Shown piece by piece: positions 1 to 5,556 of a stretch of 9,396 nt of DNA (positions are counted from its first letter, which is position 1; every line of letters starts with the position of its first letter). The DNA is from Prevotellaceae bacterium (GTDB lineage Bacteria > Bacteroidota > Bacteroidia > Bacteroidales > Bacteroidaceae), in contig JAUNIK010000076.1 of the NCBI GenBank assembly GCA_030523505.1, positions 1 through 9,396 of the forward strand, written 5' to 3'. The notes below the pieces were generated by a model that ran no database searches, was not told the origin of the DNA, and saw nothing but the letters and a program-made list of their open reading frames with translations. The position numbers and the translations under genes are program-made.

Positions 1-9
1 ATTAAGACT

Positions 10-327
10 ATGATTATTACAACAACACCTCAGATTGAAGGCAGAACAATATTAGAGTATAAGGGTATAGTAGCAGGCGAGACCATTATCGGTGCTAATT
101 TCTTCAAAGACTTCAAGGCTGGCCTGAGCGATTTCTTCGGTGGTCGCAGTGGCAGTTATGAGAAAGTACTCTTGAAGGCTCGCGACACTGCCACAAAGGA
201 AATGATGGAACGTGCAGAGGAACTCGGAGCAAACGCCATCGTCGGCATTGACTACGACTACGAGACCATCGGTGCTCAAGGCTCGATGCTCATGGTATCA
301 GTAACAGGAACAGCAGTAGTAATATAA
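10..327 (+). CDS. YbjQ/UPF0145 family protein (heavy-metal-binding-like domain)
   Basis: A 105-residue protein, full length for the YbjQ/UPF0145 (DUF74) family. Family marks visible are an early G-x-x-x-GE-TI-GAN stretch (about residues 19-30) and the segment [25 protein letters not shown] (about 61-87), ending in a hydrophobic beta strand with GTAVVI. There is no signal peptide or membrane helix, so it should be cytosolic. Members are predicted to assemble into ring-shaped oligomers and are labelled heavy-metal-binding by homology, but no biochemical role is settled and no metal ligand cluster is obvious here. It lies 17 nt ahead of the ABC ATPase gene and is probably co-transcribed with it. 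The ATG at 10 is preceded by TAAGACT, the same leader seen before the PspC gene. The promoter would lie outside the window. Family assignment is firm; function is unknown. Confidence 0.9.
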   Translation: MIITTTPQIEGRTILEYKGIVAGETIIGANFFKDFKAGLSDFFGGRSGSYEKVLLKARDTATKEMMERAEELGANAIVGIDYDYETIGAQGSMLMVSVTGTAVVI

Positions 328-344
328 AAAAAGGTCTGAGTAAT

Positions 345-1157
345 ATGATAAACATTAATGATTTGACATTCGCCTATCCAGGATCGAAGACGAATGTGTT
401 CGAGAACTTAAGCCTCAACTTCGAAGGCAATTCAATATACGGCCTGCTCGGCAAGAACGGCACCGGTAAGAGTACACTGCTCTACAACATCTGCGGACTG
501 CTTCTGGCAAAGAAAGGCACAGTGACAATAGATGGAATGAACGTGAAAGAGCGACTCCCAGAGGTGACACGCGACATATTCCTCGTTTCGGAGGAGTTCA
601 CACTGCCACAGATGAAACTCAGCGAGTATGTGAAGATCAACTCGGTGTTCTATCCAAACTTCTCAAAGGAGACTCTCGACTTCTGCCTCAAGGAGTTCGG
701 CCTTGAGGGCGACATCAAACTCAACTCCCTCTCGATGGGACAGAAGAAGAAGGTTTACATGTCGTTCGCGCTTGCCACCAACACCCGTTATCTCATCATG
801 GACGAGCCTACCAACGGATTGGACATTCCTTCAAAGGCACAGTTCCGCAAGGTCATTGCACGAAACATGAGCGAGGATCGCACCATCATCATCTCCACCC
901 ATCAGGTTCACGATGTTGACACACTGCTCGACCATGTGGTAATCCTCGACCACAGCGATGTACTGCTTAACGCTTCCGTTGGCGACATCTGCGACAAATA
1001 TGTGTTCGAGATTCGCACACCAAATGACATGGCTGACGCTATCTACGCCGAACCATCACTCCAGGGCAATGCCGTGATGGCTCCACGAGGCGACAAGCCT
1101 GAGACTCCACTCAACCTGGAACTTTTGTTTAACGCATTCACATTGAGAAAAGTATGA
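345..1157 (+). CDS. ABC transporter ATP-binding protein, YtrB-like
   Basis: A 270-residue ABC ATPase with Walker A GKNGTGKST (residues 36-44), signature LSMGQ (129-133), Walker B YLIMDE (149-154), D-loop GLD (158-160) and switch histidine H186 in STHQ. Where the Q-loop glutamine is expected the chain reads FLVSEE (79-84), so serine or glutamate seems to replace it. Residues after about 215 form a C-terminal extension of the kind found in ABC-2 type ATPases. It should hydrolyse ATP as a cytoplasmic dimer and drive the ABC-2 permease at 1935-2768. The short length, the LSMGQKKK signature and the partner resemble the YtrB group, which is often controlled by YtrA-type GntR repressors. One such regulator lies downstream at 3012. 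The ATG at 345 follows an A-rich stretch with AAAGG about 11 nt upstream. Its last codons overlap the start of the next gene (ATGA). Substrate unknown. Confidence 0.93.
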   Translation: MININDLTFAYPGSKTNVFENLSLNFEGNSIYGLLGKNGTGKSTLLYNICGLLLAKKGTVTIDGMNVKERLPEVTRDIFLVSEEFTLPQMKLSEYVKINSVFYPNFSKETLDFCLKEFGLEGDIKLNSLSMGQKKKVYMSFALATNTRYLIMDEPTNGLDIPSKAQFRKVIARNMSEDRTIIISTHQVHDVDTLLDHVVILDHSDVLLNASVGDICDKYVFEIRTPNDMADAIYAEPSLQGNAVMAPRGDKPETPLNLELLFNAFTLRKV

Positions 1158-1930
1158 GATACATAGTAGAATTCCTCGTGGCAGTGCTCACAGTGATAGC
1201 ACTCTGCGGTTGCACAATAAAGGTTGGCGACACCGACAACAGCAAGATCATCACAAAGTCGTTCGACAACAAGGATTTTTCCGAAATCACTTTCGATGGT
1301 GCTGTCGAGGCAGATATCGTTCAGGACAGTGTCTATTCCATTAAGGTGGAGGCTTCTGAAAACAATATGGAGATGATAGAGGTTACACAGGATCGCAACA
1401 AACTCCACATCGGTTTCAATGATTCACTGAAGAAGGGTAGCAAGATTATCAACCTCAATCTCAATAAAGACTACAAGTGCAAGGTGTATATCACCGTCCT
1501 TGACATCAATATGCTTGAACTCGCTGGCAGCGGATTGATTGGCATGGATGCTCTCAGAAACAACGAAACGGTCAACATCGCAGTGACAGGTAGCGGTATG
1601 ATTGTAGTAGATACTCTCTATGCGAAGGATATCAACACAACCGTCACTGGTTCGGGAAACATCACTTTCATGGATGTTCATTCCACAACATTCAGCGGTT
1701 TCGTAACCGGAAGTGGTGACATCATGCCGTCTCTCGTTGGTGTAGATGAGATCAACGCCCAGATATGTGGTAGCGGAATGCAAATCATGAAACTCGAGAA
1801 CTGCGGAACAGTGAATGCAGAGATTACCGGTTCGGGATGTATCTCACTCTCCGGCACAGCCAAGAGCCTCAAGAAGAACATTGCCGGTATGGGTCGCATT
1901 GAAACAAAGGAACTTAATATAAAGGAATAA
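1154..1930 (+). CDS. Head-GIN domain (DUF2807) putative lipoprotein
   Basis: A 258-residue exported protein. Residues 1-19 form a hydrophobic signal ending in the lipobox-like LCGC, with Cys20 as the likely lipidated residue. Cysteine at the -2 position is unusual, so this is probable rather than certain. No acidic stretch follows Cys20, so a surface-export signal is not evident and it may face the periplasm. The region around residues 42-90 fits the start of the head-GIN (DUF2807) fold. From residue 125 a GSG motif recurs at 125, 146, 166, 186, 206 and 226, then GMG at 245, a nearly exact 20-residue period that suggests rungs of a right-handed beta-helix. The ATG lies inside the end of the ATPase gene (4-nt overlap), so the two are probably translationally coupled. 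It may serve as an accessory or sensing subunit of the ABC-2 system, but that is inferred only from position. Confidence 0.88.
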   Translation: MRYIVEFLVAVLTVIALCGCTIKVGDTDNSKIITKSFDNKDFSEITFDGAVEADIVQDSVYSIKVEASENNMEMIEVTQDRNKLHIGFNDSLKKGSKIINLNLNKDYKCKVYITVLDINMLELAGSGLIGMDALRNNETVNIAVTGSGMIVVDTLYAKDINTTVTGSGNITFMDVHSTTFSGFVTGSGDIMPSLVGVDEINAQICGSGMQIMKLENCGTVNAEITGSGCISLSGTAKSLKKNIAGMGRIETKELNIKE

Positions 1931-1934
1931 AGAA

Positions 1935-2768
1935 ATGAAAAATATAGATTCAAAGAGATTGACCAATTTATTGAATTGGGACATCAAGACATATAAGAAA
2001 GAGTACACCAACATGCTCCTCGCTACATTTGGCACTCTTACTATGGTTGCATTGGTGGTGAGTGGCTATCTGACCAACTTCAGCGGCGATTTCCACGTAA
2101 ACCATATCCTTGCTACAGAAATCACCCCGTTTGCCATCATCTTTGTGATGTTCGCAATGCTGGGTGTTGCCGGTCAGGCTTTCCAGCACATCATGACCAA
2201 CCAGGAGCGAATAGCATATATGATGCTCCCTGCAAGCAACATCGAGAAATTCATCGTCCGCGTTGTGCTCCGCACACTGATCATGTTCGGTTTGATAATC
2301 GCTGCCGTTGTTGCTGCCGACTGCTTCTTCGGATTCCTCGTTTGGATACGCACTGGCGAGTTTGTGAGCATCATCGCAATGTCGCAGTTCTTCAGCTACA
2401 CCCTCGGCGTAAACAATTTCGGAGGTGTTGACTGGTTGACAAACGTAATGGGCGTGATGCTTATCTGGAGTTTCTTCGTTCTCGGTTCGGCATTCTTCCG
2501 CCGCCGTGCAGTATTGAAGACCTTCCTCTGCCTCTTTGCATTCGTATTGGTGTTCTCTGCTCTCATCGGCATCGGTGTAGGATACTTCATTGAATGGAGC
2601 CGCAATCTTTCTCAGGACATCAGTATCGAGTTCCTTATCGAGCCAAGCCTGCTCTTCGAGATCATCGGCAACATAGTATGTGTGCTCTGGCTGTCGTTCA
2701 ACATCTGGTACTCATACCGTTTGTTCTCTCGCATGCAGGTTATCAACAACCGTTGGAATAACAAATAA
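1935..2768 (+). CDS. ABC-2 type transporter permease
   Basis: A 277-residue integral membrane protein with about six hydrophobic spans, near residues 27-46, 63-83, 108-137, 170-187, 193-218 and 240-262, and a basic, polar C-terminus. The loop after the second span contains LPASNIEKF (98-106), a segment that recurs in Bacteroidota ABC-2 permeases, and RRR (189-191) sits on the likely cytoplasmic side. It should form the membrane channel of the transporter energised by the ATPase at 345-1157, probably as a homodimer because no second ABC-2 permease is present. The start follows the lipoprotein stop by only 4 nt, and AAAGGA at 1921-1926 is a reasonable ribosome binding site for the ATG at 1935. 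It is the last gene of the first block; the repeat-rich gap follows. The class is firm; substrate and direction of transport are not readable from the sequence. Confidence 0.88.
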   Translation: MKNIDSKRLTNLLNWDIKTYKKEYTNMLLATFGTLTMVALVVSGYLTNFSGDFHVNHILATEITPFAIIFVMFAMLGVAGQAFQHIMTNQERIAYMMLPASNIEKFIVRVVLRTLIMFGLIIAAVVAADCFFGFLVWIRTGEFVSIIAMSQFFSYTLGVNNFGGVDWLTNVMGVMLIWSFFVLGSAFFRRRAVLKTFLCLFAFVLVFSALIGIGVGYFIEWSRNLSQDISIEFLIEPSLLFEIIGNIVCVLWLSFNIWYSYRLFSRMQVINNRWNNK

Positions 2769-2783
2769 TCAACAGAAGTTTCA

Positions 2784-2829
2784 GGAAGTTATAGGAAGTT
2801 ACCGCTTCGCTGGGAAGTTAAGGGAAGTT
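2784..2829 (+). repeat. GGAAGTT heptamer array, left arm
   Basis: GGAAGTT occurs at 2784, 2794, 2813 and 2823, and a degenerate copy (AGAAGTT) sits at 2774. Steps are 10, 19 and 10 bp, so the copies lie close to one face of the helix. Between the second and third copies is the GC-rich CCGCTTCGCT. The stretch 2794-2825 pairs imperfectly with 2917-2957 in the right arm: GGAAGTTA, a CGCT-rich middle, then GGGAAGTTAAGG. Confidence 0.9.
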
Positions 2830-2921
2830 CTTTCTTAATGAAAGCGCCCCTTTGGGTCGAGCGAAGGGACGAATGTCTTTACTGTACAAGCCTTACGCCA
2901 CGAAAATAACTATTGTCCTTT

Positions 2922-2992
2922 AACTTCCCTAGCGAGTGAAGCGAGCGATAACTTCCCTTAACTCCCTTTAACTCCTAGGTTTCGGAACTTCC
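2922..2992 (-). repeat. AACTTCC heptamer array, right arm (inverted)
   Basis: AACTTCC, the reverse complement of the left-arm heptamer, occurs at 2922, 2950 and 2986. Variants AACTCCC and AACTCCT lie at 2960 and 2970. The 2950-2960-2970 run keeps the 10-bp step of the left arm. Between the first two copies is a tandem near-duplicate 9-mer, AGCGAGTGA then AGCGAGCGA (2931-2948), matching the CGCTTCGCT of the left arm in reverse. The last copy lies inside the palindrome at 2979-2997. Confidence 0.88.
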
Positions 2993-2997
2993 GAAAC
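2979..2997. promoter_or_regulatory. Candidate operator: perfect 9+1+9 palindrome upstream of GntR gene
   Basis: GTTTCGGAACTTCCGAAAC is a perfect inverted repeat: nine bases, one central base, nine bases. It ends 14 nt before the ATG of the GntR-type regulator. GntR proteins bind such sites as dimers and often control their own gene, so autoregulation is a reasonable inference. Its centre contains the heptamer of the neighbouring repeat arrays, so it could instead be part of that repeat element or act as an RNA hairpin near the start codon. Confidence 0.45.
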
Positions 2998-3011
2998 TTA
3001 AAAAAGATAAT

Positions 3012-3365
3012 ATGACATTCAATCAAGATAAACCCATCTATCTGCAAATGGCAGATCGACTGATGGACGACATTGTAGCTGGCATTTACACCGATGAGGC
3101 ACGCATTCCAAGCGTTCGCGAATATGCAGTGACTCTCGGTGTGAACACCAACACCGCGATGAAGGCCTATGATGAACTGTCGCGCATGAACATTATTTAT
3201 AATAAACGTGGCTTGGGGTATTTCGTAACCCCTGGTGCGTGCGAGAACATCAGGTCTCAGCGTCGCGAGGAGTTTTTCAACAACACCATAAAGAAGATGA
3301 TAAAGGAAATGGAACTTCTCGGCCTTAGCATCGACGAAGTGGTGGAACATATCAGAAAACATTAA
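3012..3365 (+). CDS. GntR-family transcriptional regulator, YtrA-like
   Basis: A 117-residue protein. Residues 8-73 form the GntR winged helix-turn-helix: PIYLQMADRL, then IPSVREYAVTLGVNTNTAMKAYDEL (32-56) carrying the recognition helix, then the wing with NKRGLGYFV (64-72). Only about 45 residues follow, mostly helical. That is too short for the FadR, HutC or MocR effector domains and fits the short YtrA subfamily, which usually represses ABC transporter operons. It is the first gene of the second block, 13 nt before the PspC gene, and is preceded by a perfect palindrome that could be its operator. Candidate targets are its own exporter operon and the YtrB-like ABC-2 operon upstream, which is the transporter class YtrA regulators usually serve. 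Start chosen at ATG 3012, which retains the complete DNA-binding domain. Effector unknown. Confidence 0.9.
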   Translation: MTFNQDKPIYLQMADRLMDDIVAGIYTDEARIPSVREYAVTLGVNTNTAMKAYDELSRMNIIYNKRGLGYFVTPGACENIRSQRREEFFNNTIKKMIKEMELLGLSIDEVVEHIRKH

Positions 3366-3378
3366 ACATTATAAGACT

Positions 3379-3570
3379 ATGAATAAGAGATTAACAAAAT
3401 CAAACGATAAGCTCATTGCTGGCGTATGTGGCGGTATAGCAGAGTATTTTGACTTGGATCCTACATGGGTACGTATAGGTTACGCATTCCTGACATTCTT
3501 CTCATTTAGTTTTCCAGGATTCCTGTTCTACATAGCTTTATGTATCATCATGCCTAAGAAAATGTACTAA
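3379..3570 (+). CDS. PspC domain-containing membrane protein
   Basis: A 63-residue protein made almost entirely of one PspC domain. It opens with the typical KRLTKS-x-DKLIAGVCGGIAEYFDLDPTWVRIGYAFLTFF (residues 3-41), followed by a hydrophobic segment of about 35-58 and a short KK tail. In enterobacteria PspC is an inner-membrane part of the phage-shock response that monitors membrane stress. Stand-alone short forms like this are common in Bacteroidota and their exact job is not known. There is no PspA or PspB gene here, so a classical Psp system is not implied. It lies between the GntR regulator (13 nt) and the exporter ATPase (2 nt), so it should be made together with both. The ATG at 3379 is preceded by TAAGACT, the same leader as the first gene in the window. 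Confidence 0.93.
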   Translation: MNKRLTKSNDKLIAGVCGGIAEYFDLDPTWVRIGYAFLTFFSFSFPGFLFYIALCIIMPKKMY

Positions 3571-3572
3571 TC

Positions 3573-4289
3573 ATGTCAATTATACATTTAAAGGACATCA
3601 ACAAGACTTACCAGGGCGCGCAGCCTCTTCATGTGCTGAAAGGCATCAGTCTCGACATTGAGCGAGGCGAGTTTGTCAGCATCATGGGTGCTTCGGGCTC
3701 GGGTAAGTCTACGCTATTGAACATACTCGGTATCCTCGACAACTACGACTCTGGCGAGTATTACCTCAACGATGTGCCAATCTGGGGACTCAGCGAGAGC
3801 CGTGCTGCCGAATACCGCAACAAGATGATCGGATTCATCTTCCAGTCGTTCAACCTCATTCCGTTCAAGACTGCCGTCGAGAATGTGGAACTGCCACTGT
3901 TCTATCAAGGTGTGAGTCGCAAGAAGCGCCACCAGTTAGCGATGGAATATCTCGACAAACTCGGTCTTGCCGCTTGGGCCGACCATTATCCTAACGAGAT
4001 GTCGGGTGGTCAGAAGCAGCGTGTGGCGATAGCCCGTGCACTGATAACCCATCCTCAGATCATCCTCGCCGACGAACCGACGGGTGCTCTCGACTCAAAG
4101 ACGAGTGTCGAGGTGATGGACTTGCTCAAGAAACTCCACGAGGAAGAGGGCATGACCATCATCGTGGTGACTCACGAGAGTGGTGTTGCCAACGAGACCG
4201 ACCGTATTATCCACATCAAGGACGGTGTGATTGGCGAGATTGAAGACAACAAGGATCATCACCTCGTTGGTAAGGACCACACAAAATAA
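3573..4289 (+). CDS. ABC transporter ATP-binding protein, MacB/LolD type
   Basis: A 238-residue ATPase with all ABC motifs intact: Walker A GASGSGKST (39-47), Q-loop Q91 in FIFQSFNL, signature MSGGQ (143-147), Walker B IILADEP (163-169), the ALD D-loop (172-174) and switch histidine H201 in VTHE. The segments GASGSGKSTLLNILG and FQSFNLIPF-x-TA-x-ENVELP are typical of the LolD/MacB/FtsE group, which powers FtsX-type permeases by a mechanical push rather than classical substrate passage. The chain ends about 20 residues after the core in an acidic, histidine-containing tail. It has no fused membrane domain, in contrast to E. coli MacB. It starts 2 nt after the PspC stop and ends 6 nt before the first permease, so it should energise the two permeases that follow. 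LolD for lipoprotein release is an alternative name, but the adaptor and TolC genes downstream favour export. Confidence 0.95.
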   Translation: MSIIHLKDINKTYQGAQPLHVLKGISLDIERGEFVSIMGASGSGKSTLLNILGILDNYDSGEYYLNDVPIWGLSESRAAEYRNKMIGFIFQSFNLIPFKTAVENVELPLFYQGVSRKKRHQLAMEYLDKLGLAAWADHYPNEMSGGQKQRVAIARALITHPQIILADEPTGALDSKTSVEVMDLLKKLHEEEGMTIIVVTHESGVANETDRIIHIKDGVIGEIEDNKDHHLVGKDHTK

Positions 4290-4295
4290 GCATCT

Positions 4296-5549
4296 ATGGA
4301 ATTATTACGCGAAATATGGGCAACGGCAAGGCGCAATAAACTGCGAACCTCGCTCACTGGTTTTGCCGTGGCTTGGGGCATCTTCATGCTTATCTTCCTG
4401 CTCGGTGCCGGCAATGGACTCATCAATGCTCAGATGCAACAGATGGATCGTTTCATTGCCAATTCCATGGTTGTGTTCGGTGGTTACACCACAAAGCCAT
4501 ACAACGGACTTAAGGAGGGAAGATACATAGCTATGAAGAATTCCGACCTCGACATCACCAACAAGGCGTTTCCTGACAAAATCGATGAGGTGGGTGCCGA
4601 AATCGAAGAGAGCGGACAGGTGATAAGTCTTGGTCAGAACTATATCTCCACCACCATCAAGGGTGTTGACCCGAGTTATTCGAAGATACAGAAGATAGAG
4701 ATGCTTCAAGGGCGTTTCATCAACGACATCGACTTGCGTGACCGTCGCAAGGTGCTGGTTTTGAGCAAGAACAACGCCAAGGAACTGACACAGCAGTATG
4801 GTTCGCTCATAGGTAAGTATCTCAAGGTCAACGATCTCTCCTTCCAGGTAGTGGGAATCTACAAGGATGATGAGAGTCGCCAGACGAACGAGGTTTACAC
4901 TTCCTTCACCACCTTCAAGACCATATATAATAAAGGTGACAATGTGGGCAATATCATCTTCTCCTTCCATGGTGTGAACAACATCGAGGAGAGCAATATT
5001 TTTGAGCGTGCCTACAAGCAGAGGATTCACCAGAATCACGATATTGCTCCCGACGATGATGCTGCTCTGTGGCTGTGGAACAGATACCGACAGAACATCT
5101 CGATGGGCACTGGTATGGGCATCATACGCACTGCCCTGTGGATTATTGGTTTGCTGACACTGCTCAGCGGTATCGTGGGCATCAGCAACATCATGCTCAT
5201 CACCGTGAAGGAACGAACCCACGAGTTTGGCATTCGCAAGGCTATCGGTGCAAAACCGTTCTCCATCTTGAAACTCATCATCGTGGAGAGTGTAGCCATA
5301 ACCTCGATATTCGGATATATCGGTATGTTCATCGGCATCCTTGCCAACGAATGGATGAATGCCACGATTGGCAACCAGGTGGTGGAGATTGGCGAATTCA
5401 AGGCAACGATGTTCCTCAACCCTACGGTTGGTCTTGATGTATGCTTCGAGGCTACTATGGTGATGATCATCGCCGGAACTATTGCTGGTCTTATTCCTGC
5501 CTACAAGGCTTCAAAAGTAAGACCTATCGAGGCACTTAACTCAAAATAA
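4296..5549 (+). CDS. ABC transporter permease, MacB/FtsX type (first of pair)
   Basis: A 417-residue membrane protein with the MacB architecture: a short cytoplasmic helix, TM1 at about 20-42, a large periplasmic MacB_PCD-like domain (about 45-275), then an FtsX domain with TM2 near 280-303, TM3 near 326-350 and TM4 near 384-404. The coupling segment VKERTHEFGIRKAIGAKP (304-321) joins TM2 and TM3 and should contact the ATPase. The end PAYKASKVRPIEAL is typical of the family. It is clearly a paralogue of the next gene: both share an N-K-x-R-x-x-LTGF-x-V-x-WG-x-FML start and a TTK-x-Y-x-G-x-x-x-GR segment. The pair probably forms a heterodimeric membrane core. Spacing is 6 nt after the ATPase and 7 nt before the second permease. 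A long reading frame on the opposite strand (4305-5222) is a shadow of this gene. Confidence 0.94.
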   Translation: MELLREIWATARRNKLRTSLTGFAVAWGIFMLIFLLGAGNGLINAQMQQMDRFIANSMVVFGGYTTKPYNGLKEGRYIAMKNSDLDITNKAFPDKIDEVGAEIEESGQVISLGQNYISTTIKGVDPSYSKIQKIEMLQGRFINDIDLRDRRKVLVLSKNNAKELTQQYGSLIGKYLKVNDLSFQVVGIYKDDESRQTNEVYTSFTTFKTIYNKGDNVGNIIFSFHGVNNIEESNIFERAYKQRIHQNHDIAPDDDAALWLWNRYRQNISMGTGMGIIRTALWIIGLLTLLSGIVGISNIMLITVKERTHEFGIRKAIGAKPFSILKLIIVESVAITSIFGYIGMFIGILANEWMNATIGNQVVEIGEFKATMFLNPTVGLDVCFEATMVMIIAGTIAGLIPAYKASKVRPIEALNSK

Positions 5550-5556
5550 AGCTCTT

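Larger units (their letters stand above)
2769..3011. other. Repeat-rich intergenic region separating two gene blocks
   Basis: A 243-nt gap between the ABC-2 permease and the GntR gene. It holds the opposing heptamer arrays and the operator-like palindrome listed separately. Between them are two small possible hairpins: CTTTC/GAAAG with a TTAAT loop (2830-2844), and CCCTT/AAGGG with an 11-nt loop (2848-2868). Neither is followed by a T-run, so no standard intrinsic terminator is seen. No good Bacteroidota promoter pair (TTTG and TAnnTTTG) was found by eye. A promoter for the second block should nonetheless lie here, unless the GntR gene is reached by read-through from the first block. Confidence 0.75.

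Noticed and set aside
2848..2868. CCCTT/AAGGG hairpin as an intrinsic terminator of the first block
   Set aside because: The stem is five pairs with an 11-nt loop and has no T-run after it.
2838..2909. Possible 23-codon peptide gene in the repeat-rich gap, beginning MKAPLWVERR
   Set aside because: It has no Shine-Dalgarno sequence, its codons are unlike the neighbours (CGA and AGG arginines), and it overlaps hairpin-forming sequence. It is better explained as part of the repeat element.
2958..3362. Minus-strand frame of 134 codons opposite the GntR gene
   Set aside because: The plus strand encodes a clear GntR winged-helix protein, and the minus frame shows no recognisable motif and would run into the repeat region.
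3379..3570. Classical phage-shock (Psp) operon
   Set aside because: Only a PspC-domain protein is present; no PspA, PspB or PspF-like gene accompanies it in the window.
4305..5222. Open frame of 305 codons on the minus strand
   Set aside because: It lies wholly within the first FtsX-type permease gene. Its translation is rich in H, D and V with no family motif, as expected for the antisense of a conserved gene.
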